Below, in pieces: positions 1-10,747 of a DNA stretch of 64,000 nucleotides. Location of the stretch: NCBI GenBank assembly GCA_024803745.1, contig JANJXV010000016.1, forward strand, positions 44,026,025 to 44,090,024, in the 5' to 3' direction. Origin of the DNA: Megascapheus bottae. Taxonomy: Eukaryota > Chordata > Mammalia > Rodentia > Geomyidae. The notes under the pieces are model-generated. The model saw only the letters and a list, made by a program, of their open reading frames with translations. It searched no databases and was not told the origin of the DNA. Each line of letters opens with the position of its first letter. Positions within the stretch are counted from its first letter, which is position 1. The translations under genes were made by a program, and so were the position numbers.

Positions 1-961
1 AAATGTTAGTGGGCTAATTCTTTACAATGTGCCAACTGCCCCAATAATTTGGGAAACTAAAGGTAAAGAAAAGTCAAGGATAAAAGTTGAGAACTTCCCA
101 CAGAACTCAACTGAATATGATGATTCCACAGCTAAGAATTAAGGATTATATAAATATGCAAATCTTTAGAAAAATGAACACAGTCATACTTTTCCAATGA
201 GGGCAGTGTTCTAGAGTGTTTGTGGATGAGTTGCACTTCACTGTTTTTCTTTCTTTACAATAAGATGAAAATCAATGAGTGCTCTTTGGGTTTTATGAGC
301 TCTCATAAAGACAAGCGTGTGCATACACAAACGTTTATGCCTGCAGTTTGCATGCATCACGCATGCCATGGGCTCTCTCTTCGAACGGTAATGAGTAAGT
401 CAGTTTACACTCTCAGCCTGAAGACTTCTGGTTTTCACAGGAAGCATTGTGCTTGCTTTCATGATGATCTGGGACATACAGTGACAGGAGTACATTTTTC
501 TAATGGTCCCTCACACTGGGAGCCAAGGCCCAGAGGGGTGTAGAGTCCATACAAGGCCCCAGAAGTCTGCAGAAAGCTGTGGCTGTTGCCAGCCCTCCCA
601 CCATGCTACCTTGTAAAATGGAATGGTGGCGTGGAGTGGGTCAGACAGTGTGATGGAAGTCTCAGGGCCTCAGCTGGTTCCCGTGCCCGCCAAACCAACA
701 ACAACCTCAGTGTACTGCTCCACTCAAACGTTCAAGTCTCAAGTCTGATTGTGACCACTGGTTTCTGCCTCCACCTCGGCCCAGATGGTGGAGCCTGGAT
801 GGTGGAGCCAGACGGTGGGCATGGACAGGGTACAGGGCCTCGCGCCTCTCTGTCGACGCTTTCTGTTATTTTTGATCTGCACCCTGGCCAGCATGGATCT
901 TGACCCTCCTCCGTGTGTGCTTTTCACACACCCGGGAGATGGGTGTACAGCTTAGTAAAAA
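1..961. other. Single-copy DNA, nothing recognised
   Basis: No repeat family, RNA gene or coding exon was recognised. The two open stretches of about 105 codons between 220 and 903 have no recognisable domain and no splice context that would support them. CpG is sparse, as expected for mammalian intergenic or intronic DNA. Confidence 0.5.
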
Positions 962-1052
962 CTCTTTGCCTGGCCTGGCCTTCAAATGCAGTTTCCTGAC
1001 CTCTGCCCCTCAGGAAGAACAGGATTGAGCTACTGTGCCTGACACAAAGGTT
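962..1052 (-). mobile_element. B1/Alu-like SINE fragment, antisense
   Basis: Read on the minus strand, the stretch follows the start of a 7SL-derived B1/Alu-like monomer. It has the 'agccactgtgcctggc'-type 5' end in degraded form, then a remnant of the 'gattacag...ctgag' core, then an A-poor middle. It is short and divergent, so it is an old fragment. The assignment is from visual recall of the family consensus, not an alignment. Confidence 0.5.
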
Positions 1053-1106
1053 GACTTTTTTTCCCCTAAACTAAATGGTTATTTTCTAAATCAATCTTAG
1101 ATTTAT

Positions 1107-1334
1107 AGAAAGGCTGGGAGGAGGGGCCGGGAGTTTGGCCTAGTGGTAGAGTGCTTGCCTAGCATACACTAGGACCCGGGTTCGATTCCTCGGTACCACA
1201 TACATAGAAAAAAGCTGGAAGTGGTGCTGAGGCTCAAGTGGTAGAGCTCTAGCCTTGAGAAAGTCCAAGGACAGTGCTCAGGCCCTGAGCCCAACCCCAG
1301 GACTGGCAAAAAAAAAAAAGAAAGGCCTGGAGGA
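1107..1334 (+). mobile_element. IDL-Geo dimeric SINE with target-site duplication
   Basis: The element body runs from about 1123 to the A-rich tail at about 1307-1319. The left monomer is ID-like (tRNA-Ala-derived), with an A box near TGGCCTAGTGG and a B box GGTTCGATTCC. A short linker leads to the right (Geo) monomer, which starts near the AAGTGGTGCTGAGG motif and ends in CAGGACTGGC followed by the A run. A 16-bp target-site duplication flanks it: AGAAAGGCTGGGAGGA at 1107-1122 and AGAAAGGCCTGGAGGA at 1319-1334, with two differences. The family moves by L1-dependent retrotransposition from an internal RNA polymerase III promoter. The literature describes IDL-Geo as limited to Geomyoidea. Confidence 0.9.
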
Positions 1335-2062
1335 TAGGAGCATTTCCAGTACCCATTTGTCTCCTGGCTGACTTCTGACCTTCCTACGCTAACCCTGTGA
1401 AGGAACAAAAGCATGGTGCTGTTACTAAATACTACAGGATGTGCTGATGTCTTGTCTTCCGTTCTGTGCCTCATCCCCAACACCACACACACTCGGCCAT
1501 CTGGTCTTCTTCAGCCCATCCTGGTCACGAACTGTTCTTTGATGCGACCTAGGAGAAAAGCTGGTTGGCTGTGCCCCAGGGCTCCTAATTCTCTTCTGTA
1601 ATATGCTCCTACCACTGGAAGCGCTTACTTTCCAATCAAATCCCAAGAGCACTTTTCAAGTTTTTTCTCATAGGTTTTTTTTTTCTTTCCCAAATCCTGT
1701 TAATTTGACCCGAAGGAATTAAGCCTTCTCACTTTCCAACACTTCCTCACTTTATTCTCCCGTCTTCCTTTTGGAGTCACACCCTTCCCAGGGCACAGAG
1801 GACACACCTGAACTCGGAGTAGCACAGCAAGGCTCTGAGAGGCAGCCATGAGGACCCGTCTGTCCTTCACGTCACGTAACACAGCCGACTCCTGTGCGGA
1901 CGCCCAGAGCCCTCAGCTTCTCTGCACTGGGGGCCCAACACATCAGGGAATCCAACAGCTGTGCATTTCCCTCGCTGCTCTCGTCATTGTCACTCCAGCC
2001 AGCACATCTTGAGAATTTTGAGAAGGCCGTGGAGTGATAAACCCTACCATCATCTTCCCTGC
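1335..2062. other. Single-copy DNA, nothing recognised
   Basis: No repeat, RNA gene or gene was recognised. A short T run at about 1675-1684 is the only low-complexity stretch. Confidence 0.45.
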
Positions 2063-2186
2063 TCCGGTTGAAGGCAACATAAATGTCCAAGCTATAAGCA
2101 GGCTGAACCGAAGGGTTGGGCTTGTCTGGGTGGCACAGCGCTCTCTTGATGACCGGAATGCTTTGCACGAAATCTAAGTTCTCCAT
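2063..2186 (-). CDS. Possible small exon of unknown gene (weak)
   Basis: On the minus strand an open frame begins with ATG at 2186 and stays open to 1872. The first part reads as a plausible folded-protein segment, including residues IPVIKRALCHPD and AYSLDIYVAFNRS. Just upstream on the minus strand is an AG at about 2188-2189 (GGGTTCAG|CA), and the segment can end at a donor-like G|GTAGGG near 2063. These would bound an exon of about 125 bp. I do not recognise the family. The polypyrimidine tract is poor, and codon bias cannot be judged over 40 codons. It could equally be a chance open stretch or the remnant of a processed pseudogene. Confidence 0.18.
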
Positions 2187-5100
2187 TGCTGAACCCAGGG
2201 CTTCATTGAGAGAAAAGCTGATTTTTTTCCCTTTTTCTTCACTGGATTAGTCGAATTATAAGCTTGCTTACAAAATCTTTGTAGATGGACAGACAAATTT
2301 AAGACTTATTGGGAAGTCTTTGAACCGATTCATTAGACAGTGTGCCTATGATAGGCTCTTGAGTTTCCCTGGAAAATGTCCCCTGCGTGTGCTGGAACAT
2401 TACGGTGTGACGTGTTTGTGCAGGTAGGAGCAGTCCTGGGGTCCCGGGGTCACCCCTGAAAGGTGGGTCCCTCACCTTTGCCAAGCTCTACCTACATGCA
2501 GGCTCACGTGGCCAAGGCTCTGCAAATTGCTGTTGTGCTCACAGGTTTTTCTTTTCCAATGATTTATCACTAGATCTTAGTCATGTTGTTGTTTAAATTA
2601 TGTTTAAATCTCAGTGTAAAACAGTCTTGCATAGTGAAAAGTAATCTATCCAGAAATTTCTAGAAGCTTAATAGGGAGCAAGTGGCTGGATGGAAAGATC
2701 AATTTTTCTTCTAAATAATGAGCACTTGAATGTTGATGTTGCTTCCAGAAGATTCACACACTGAGAAGCCAGCACTGAGAATGCTAATATCACACAGCCA
2801 GACATTCAGACACACACACCAAAGCAGAGACAATTCATTAGATGAGTCCTGGCGAATTCTGGGGACTAGTGTAAAGATTGTTGTGTTGAAGAGCTGCAAA
2901 ACAGTAAAGAAAGGAGAGCATAAAATAATTCTAAAATGTGTGTGGAAAAGCACACAGGGCAGTGAGATTTCATTCCCTGGAGTGAACTCTCAGACGCTAT
3001 GGTGCTGCTGTCAGGCCGTGCTCAGAGATCTCCCATGGAGGAAAAGCCTTCGTGACCTGAAAGGGGCCGATGGTGAGCACTGAGCACACGCCCGCCCCTG
3101 CCCTCTGGAGCAGCAGAAGAAACCAACGTGCATCAAGCTGCACGAAGAGCCAGCAGAGAGCAGCCAGAGGCCCCGGACCACGTCCTGTCAGAGGGGGCAC
3201 TGCCTGGGGCTGGGACAGGGTGGACTGGGGTGCGTGGCCGGACGCCTGCAGGAAGCTGGCCTCCCACCCAGGATTTGGCTCTCCCTTGTGTACGTTTGCT
3301 ATGCAAGCTCTGCATCAGTCTCGAGATTAGAGCTGTGATTGTCTTCATTTATAAAACTCAAGGCAAGATTGACCCAGTGGCTTTTCAGTGTCGCTTCTCA
3401 AGCCAGCCCCATCAGAAGAAAGAAAGTGGCACTGTGAAGTGTTTGATTTGTGATTGATGTGCAAGAAGTCACCCTAAAATGACATTGCATGGCATCTGAG
3501 GGCCAGAGCTGGGAGGGAGCTGGGTGATTCTAACCTGCCATCCTTTGTGAGGGCTGGTAGGACCCTGCCAGGGTCACTGGCCAGAAGGTGCAGCAGCCAC
3601 CTTCCCCACGAGTGATGCGGAGGAGAACCAGCTCAGCCCTTCCTGACACCGCGAGCAGGTAACGGAGTTCCCTTAGCCACATCCTATTCATTGGAAGTGA
3701 TTTGCCAACTCCAATGGGGAATTAGGCTCTACCTTCTGAAAGGAGGAATGTCAACAAATTTGCAGGTATATATTAAACATCCTGAAGGGACCACGCATAA
3801 GCCCGGCGTGGAGGTCACCTTGAGAGGATGTTGAGTGGCTAGGCAGTGGTGAATGGGGAAGGGAAAGTTCTGCAGCCATCAGACAGGGTGAACTTGGAAT
3901 TCCAGACTTAACAGATTTTTATGAGAATGTTAACCTATTTACACTGAGCAAGTTTTAGGGGGGTAAATAATACAATTAAGGCACTTACAAAATAAAAGTA
4001 ATCTAGTAATTTCATTTGGCATGTATTAGATGACAGGAGAGTTTTATAACAATAAATTACAATGATACAGACTGTAGTCTAATTTAGGAAAGGTGAGAAA
4101 TACCCTCCTTAGTACCCTCTAGTGCTGCTGTAAAACAGTTCTCTGGATCAGGCATATTTTAACACAAAGATAAATGTATCTACCTTTATAAGACATTAGT
4201 CTTTGACTGAATTCTTCCTTTTTCTAGTACAAGCCAATCAATAGGAAGTTAACAGTTGCGTTAGCTGACTGACCATAGTTTACCGAGTGTTGTCTTACCT
4301 TTCCATAATGCATGAGGAATCATTACTTTGATAGCATAAGCTACCTGGTTTATGAGATCCTCAAAGACCATACAAAAAGTTGAAACAGAGGACAGAAAAA
4401 GGAGAAGGAAAAAACAACCTTTGGATGGGAAGAGCTGAAAGAGATGCCCACCGGGGCGTGCTGGCCCACTGAGCAAGGTTGGCTTTGGGAGGTACTTAGT
4501 CTTAGTCCCTGCCTTTGAGGGCAGGAAGTTCTGCTACCGAGAACTGTCAGTCACAGAGGAGTCACAGATGTCAGAAAACTAGAAGTTGAATCTGGGCCTG
4601 GAGTCTACCTGATGAAGCAAAAGTGTGTTTTTTACTCTATGTGGAGTTTCCCCATGAAAATATATAAAAAGATAACACAAAGTTATGAAAAGATATATTC
4701 AGACAGTTCAAGTCTGTTGTCTAATTTTCAGAAGTTTACATATCTAACCTACATTCTGTAGACCCTCCTCTGGAAATCTAGTTTGGTTTCACCGATTTTT
4801 GTCAAGAAAAATTATAAGAAAGTAAAAGTACCACAAAAAGCTGACTGCTGGTGTGCGTGCGGTCCAGGGAAATGTCCTGCTTCCCCAGAGGACTCCACCC
4901 AGCTTCTCTCTAGATTCTGCCAGGTGATTAGAACAGAGGGGGAAAGGAGCCGTTGGTTCCAGCCCCACACCTGTGTCTCTCTGGGCAGCCTGGGTAAACC
5001 TTGTCTCAGGCGGAGGGCCAAGGTCTGGCCTTGGGGAAGAGCTGTCCAGGATGGAACGTGGATCTCCTTGGCCCAGCTTGGTTCCCCTGCGTGCAGGTCA

Positions 5101-6895
5101 ACAAGTGCTCCTCCTGCTTCCTGTCCACACCTCTGCCTGTTTCAGGAATGGCACGTCCTTCTGAAATGGTCACGGAGTTAGGCCAGATGCTAGGTCTGGA
5201 AGGTGGCATGGTCTTCAGAAGGCATGACGGGGGCTGGCTGGGGCCGTGGGGTTCTGCCTGTGTGGGGGCTGCCTCTTGCCTGGGCACCCCGTGACCTTGG
5301 AGGACCAGACAGGGAGCTGGGTAAAAAGCTCCACCTCACACGTTCTGAATCCCTAAGAATGTGTGCATCCATGTTTAAAAGAAAACTGGGCATTATTAAT
5401 TTTCCAGACAACTGTGTCCCCCGAGGTTTAGAAGCTAGGGCTATTTATTTGAGCCTATAGAAATACTGATGATAGAATAAAAAAATAAAAATCACTCCTG
5501 ACCTTTAATTGTCAACAAAATAAAGAAACCTCTTCTACGTGTTCAGTAGAATTTCCAGCAGACTTTCCTCTTCTTACAGGTTAAAAAAAATGTAATGCTA
5601 AAGAGAGGGTGGCTGCTGTGGTCTCATAAGGTCAGAGGTCCAGGCTGCACTGTGGGAGAATGGGCCTGGGCTCTGCTGGGCTTTCAGTGGCTGGATAAAG
5701 CCCTGTGCAAAAGCCCGAGAGAGACTACACTTTCAATGCTAAGTGGCTTTGCACTGGACACACATTCAGTCTAACAAGGGCCGTGTCTAACCAGGTGACT
5801 CGTGGATGACTGATGGGGCATCAATTGGAACTGTCTGCCACTGGGACACTGGTGTGCCACCAGCCTTAAGTCTTGTGGGTCTGGATGGGACCCTGGGCTG
5901 GTATTTCCTTCTACCTGGGCCTGCCTGGGGAGGGCAGGGGACCTCCACAGCTCTAAGGGTTCAGGGCTGGAGCAGGGCTCTGAGGTCTTACTAGGTCAAT
6001 TTTTAATTGATTCTCTAATGTTTACAGGGGCTTTGAAGACAAAGAGCCAGTCACCCATGTATGAATGCTGGTTATTGTCATTAATGAGATAATATGTGTC
6101 CAGCACACGGGCAAGGGCATGGCAGAGTGATCTCCTTGAGTCATAGCAGAGACCAGAAGGCCAGGAGCCCCAGGCGCAGTGAGCAAAAAGCCCAAACAGA
6201 ACACAAAGACACGAGCAGTGGAGGCTCACGGGTGTCACAGATGCCACCGAATGAACTCCCATGCCAGCAATAAAGAAGGAAAAAAAAGAGGAAATCAAGT
6301 CTTTAAGACTCCAAGGACTTAAATAAGACTGCTAGACGCTCCTCAAGAACCAAAATACCACAGCTGTAGGATCCAATGCCAGCTGGCATTCAGAACCAAG
6401 ATGGTTACAGATGTTTTGTAAAACAAACAAAACCATATTTTTAAGGTGACTTTTTTTTAAAGAATTAGCAGGAGCCTAATTTTCCCGTCTGACCACCCCT
6501 GAGCAAGAGCTGTGCTCTCCACCCTCTCCCCAAGAGCAGGATGGGAAGTCGTGGAACTGGGTGGAGGGAGAGCTGGAGCAGGGCCGAGGGCCAGGTGACA
6601 ACGCCACGCAGGGCGGTCGGCAGATGCCTTGTTATGCTGTGGCAGATGTGGCACTTCACTCCCCAAATCCATAACGTTGGCCTGACCACAGGAAATGCTG
6701 GACAAACCACAATTAAAGGGCAGCTTTTGACACTCTTGGCCATCGAGTTCATCAAAAACGGAGATCGGATGTCTAAGAAACTGTCACAGTCAAGAAGCGC
6801 CAGGAACCTGCTAGGGAAAGGAATTAAGAAACAACACGCTACCCTGTATTGGACCCTGGGACAGAACAGGAGTGAGCACCAAGCCAGGGAAGCGT
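2187..6895. other. 4.7 kb single-copy DNA, no gene seen
   Basis: I recognised no SINE, LINE, RNA gene or exon here. Open stretches of 60-130 codons occur, for example 4783-5181 plus, but they are unsupported by family similarity and overlap equally long frames on the other strand. About 5997-6110 includes a weak MIR-like string that I could not confirm. Confidence 0.45.
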
Positions 6896-6955
6896 GCCCA
6901 CAGAGCCCCTGCCCACAGAGCCCCTGCCCACAGAGCCCCTGCCCACAGAGCCCCT
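6896..6955. repeat. 15-bp minisatellite, four perfect copies
   Basis: Four consecutive identical units GCCCACAGAGCCCCT occupy exactly 60 bp. Because 15 is divisible by three, both strands stay open through the array. This produces the artefactual 218-codon minus-strand frame (6465-7121) with a five-residue repeat. Perfect identity between the units points to recent expansion or ongoing length change. Confidence 0.95.
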
Positions 6956-8439
6956 GCTGTGACCACCGCTGGGGACTGTGAGCCCGCGAGACAGGGGCTC
7001 CCACCGGCCCGCCCTCCCAGCTTTCTGTTGGCCTCAGTTCATACAAAGGACAGTTGAGAAAGCTGGCGAGTCCCCCTGGAACAGCCAGCAAAGGATCACA
7101 CTGGGCAGAAGCCTTATCCACACCCCTAGACTGCCACTGAGGGATGTGGAAGCCATTTCCCAGCTTTCCTGAAATCTAAGTTTCATTGTAAGCTAATGGT
7201 TCTCACACAAATTTTTCTCTTCCCAAGTCATCCTAAAATATTTTTTTTCCTTAAACATTTAGAAAATTTTGCCAAATTCAAAACATGGAGGGAGAAAGTT
7301 CCTCCTGACAGCTCTACCTTCATGGTAACAAAGATACAAATCCCCAAGTGCTAATTTAGTAAAGCAGGGATAATCATTTCTGAAAATAAAAGGTGTTCAT
7401 TGGAAGGGGAGTTGTTTTCCCAGGCCAGTGTAAGTCTTGTTATTTACCAACACAATTCCAGTAGCCCACCTCACACAGAAGGTCCATTGATACTAGGGTT
7501 GGTTGAAGACACGGTTGGTAAAGTTCCAGCCAGTCATCAAGAGCTCATTGGTACCAGTCTTGGACCAAAAAGTTTAAAAAGAAAGAAAAGAAGGCCTGCA
7601 AATACCAATCAGACACAGGCAACGTGGTTCTCATGAACAAGGAAGAGGGGCTGGTGTTTCCTCCATCACTTTCCCATGTGTTTTCGCCGTTTCCCACCTA
7701 CCCGCCTTGGCCTGTGAGGCAGGGCTTCGAACGGTCCAGAATCATTGGCTAAGACAATATCACAGAATATGAAAATCTTCATTTGATTACCACTTGCATC
7801 AGTTGGCTCTCCTGGGTGGGGTAAGTATCTGACAGAAACAATTGGAGAGAGAAGAGCCGTATCCGTGACTGTGGTATCTTGTATGGCTCGTGTGTGTGTT
7901 ATCATATATTTATTGTGCGTCTGAGGATGCGGTCCAGGGTTGCTCCCTTACTCTTGGGCAGAACATCACGGCAGCAGGAGCTGTGGGGAAGGAGCTTCCT
8001 CGCCTCATGGTGGACAGGAAGCAGAGACAGCAGAGTGGCCCAGGAACGAGGTATAACCTTCAAACCCATACACCCAGCAACCTGCTTCCTCTGCATAACC
8101 CTCATGCCCTCAAGTTTCTAGACCTCCTCCGCCCCCCCATAGAGCCGTGAGAGCTCTGTATCTGCCCCCATGAAATATTTATCACACTCAGGTCAGAACC
8201 CCATTCTGTTCATTATAAGTGCAGTGGAGTCCTAATATGGACATTGCTCTGCCTCCAGGCTTCCCAGAGCACCTTCCCCACTCACTGTGACCCAGAGGAG
8301 GGAGGTCCCAGGGGGACACATTTTCCTGTGATTCGCAGAGGAAGCCGTGGACACACGTTCACAGCTGGAGTGTGTTTGAGTCATCGCAGGTGCGTGCCAG
8401 TCTGAGAGGGGGTTGTGTGTGCGAGCACACCTTTAAAAA
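6956..8439. other. Single-copy DNA, nothing recognised
   Basis: No repeat family or exon was recognised. The open stretches here are short, mutually overlapping on both strands and without visible domains. Confidence 0.45.
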
Positions 8440-8790
8440 TTAAATACAGGAACTGCATTTTTGTGAGCACTCCTTTTTATTAAAGAAGAGGAAGTCACAC
8501 CGCTTGGGATAAAAACTGAAAGAAAGGAAAGGCTCTGTAGAAATCAATCTTCTGCTTTTCTATGCTCCCAAATTATACTCATAAAGAAGGAGCCTCCAGC
8601 AGCACTGTCAGTCATGATAAGGCAATCGTCTGAGATTTATTATGAGTTTTCCTTCATGTATTCTGTGGAAAACATCCCACAGGTGTGTTTATATTACTGG
8701 AGATGGATAGAGATTAATTGTGTGCCCGGGCACTGAGATGCATTGACATCTTTTCTAAGATTTAAGTTGTGTTAGGTCTAATGATTGTTT
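8440..8790. promoter_or_regulatory. AT-rich block, possible conserved non-coding element
   Basis: The block is balanced, non-repetitive and AT-rich. It contains ATTATACTCATAAAG-like and AGATTAATTG homeodomain-type motifs and has no open frame of note. This composition is common for vertebrate conserved non-coding elements. The call is inference from texture only, since conservation cannot be seen in a single sequence. Confidence 0.2.
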
Positions 8791-10514
8791 TTGTTTCTTT
8801 TAAAGACTGTCCAGAATGCTCACATGGATAAGGAATACAATACTCTCAGGCCCCACAGAAAAGGAGAGCACACCCAGGCCTACACCCGGAAATTTGCCTT
8901 TTCCCGCTGGCTACCTGAGAAGAACAACACAGGAGTCTCTGAGAATGAGGAAGTACTCAGGGACTTCCCCCGCTAGTCTTCCCAGCCTTCCTTCTCTCAC
9001 ACTTCCACCATTTAGCATTTAAATGTACCTTCAACGGCAAGTTGGAATGAAGTGCTTGGCTCTTTTCTCCTTCTGCGTTAGTATCCAGTAGCCAGGATAA
9101 TGAGCTCCGTTTTGTACTCATTCCTTTTATGCATAGCTAGAGATTATCCATTTGAATGACATTATTTTACATTGTGCGGGATGCCTTTCTTCTGGTAGCT
9201 CTTATGAAACTGCAGAGAGGAGACCATTTCTGCTTTTGTGATTTGGGGAAGAATTCAAGTGATAATGTTTGCGAGGAAGCGGACGTTCAGGCTCGTGAGT
9301 TGTGAGAAGCTTCTGTGGAGCTCCTACAGCAAACCTCCCCAGAGACAAAAGCAAGAAGACATTTTACAGTGTTTTTCTGTGCATCATGAAATGCACTTTC
9401 CAGCCCCGCTGTGTTTGGGGACGGACACAGGATGTCCACCCAGGTGGCCGTGGAGCACAGTCTTGGGGAGGGAAATCGGTGTCACTGTAACAGGTTCTCG
9501 AAAGCTACTGTTGCTGAGAAGCACTGGCTCCTCACTTCTGCCCATGAATTAACTGAAAGCAGGAGGAAAGCTTCTCACCTCTGCCTCCATTTTGTACATG
9601 TCACTGCTCCAGGCCATTCTCTCAGGCTGGTTCCAGGAAGGACAGGACTGGCTGGTAACACATTCATGAGGTGGAACTGAAACCGCCTGTGAGGACCAGG
9701 AGAGCAGACTCGGGCTGACCAGACTGCGTGACCAGGACAGGTCAAATAATGGTGCATACCTCTTCTCTGCCTTCCCCTTCGCCCATTTAAGCCAGCAGCT
9801 CGTGTCTGTACCACGAAGACCAGTGAAGATGAATGGAGACACTGTCTTCCTCGGCTGCCCCTGCAGTGCAGTGAGTGACCTTTTTGCTCGCCCTTCACCA
9901 CAGCCATCTCCTTATTTCCTGGACAGCAGCAGGTGGCTAGACTTAGATTGCAGAGGTCCAGGGCTTTGTTTGGGTGCGGAAGCTGCAACTCCAGTTTCCG
10001 GTTTTCCACACCTCTGAGCAGCAGCGACAAGCCTGCCATGTTCCTTGCACACGTGTTGCTAGCCGGCTCCAATCAGGTGGCCCTGTCTCCCTACAGCACA
10101 CAATCACGCCAACCGAGGCAAGCCCAGTGCCCATCGGGACACACAGTACACGCAGTAGCAACCCGTCAGTCAAGCTGCATTTTGCAAAGCACTTGTTTTT
10201 AGTGTCTCTTAATGAATTGTTGCATTCATCAGAGCTTCTTTGCAATGAGGATAGGGGAAAGTTCTTCTATATAGTTCTGCTTCCAAGACTGAAGCCAATA
10301 TTGTTTGGAATATTTAAGGCTATGTTAGTTGGACCTTATGCTGAGGTCTTTGAGGAAAGTCTAACTTGTTTTTCTGATGAATGTTTGGTGAAATATGCCA
10401 ACATTTTCTTCAGGTGAACGTTTACTACATTATTTCTGTGCACTCAAAACTTGTGTCTCTGAATCTGAATTCTGAACTGGCATGTCTTCAAGAACATACT
10501 GCAATGGTTCAAGA
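8791..10514. other. Single-copy DNA, no supported gene
   Basis: A good acceptor-like string (TTTGTTTCTTTTAAAG, ending near 8805) is followed by 57 open codons to a stop at 8976. I do not recognise the peptide and no matching donor or poly(A) context is clear. Frames of 147-165 codons at about 9575-10417 lie on opposite strands over each other and look like chance. Confidence 0.4.
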
Positions 10515-10747
10515 TGTACTACACTCCACGCACCTGTAATCCCATGTAACCAGAGGCTGGTCTGAGGATTGTGGCTCAAGGCTAACCCAGGCAAGAAAGT
10601 CCATAAGACACTTATCTTCAATTAACTATCCCCCCAAAACACCAGGAAAGGGAGCTGTGGCTCAAAGACGTAGAGCTTTAGCCTTGAACAAAAAAGTTCA
10701 GAGATAATATCCAGGCCTAGAGTTTAAGCCCCACGGCTAACAAAAAA
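10515..10747 (+). mobile_element. Composite SINE: B1/Alu-like head plus Geo tail
   Basis: The first half reads as a B1/Alu-like monomer (CACCTGTAATCCCATG, AGAGGCTGGTCTGAGG, then a GGCAAGAAAGTCC segment). A linker with CTTATCTTCAATTAAC follows. The second half is a Geo monomer (AGCTGTGGCTCAAAG, TAGAGCTTTAGCCTTGA, GAGTTTAAGCCCC) ending in an A-rich tail at about 10741. It carries the same right half as IDL-Geo but a different left half. Divergence is moderate to high and no target-site duplication is obvious. Confidence 0.7.

Noticed and set aside
1140..1200. tRNA-like A and B boxes (also in the other SINEs)
   Set aside because: They belong to the ID-like halves of SINEs. No cloverleaf acceptor stem is preserved, so these are not tRNA genes.
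6465..7121. 218-codon minus-strand open frame
   Set aside because: It depends on four perfect 15-bp units and GC-rich flanks. No recognisable domain and no promoter or splice context.
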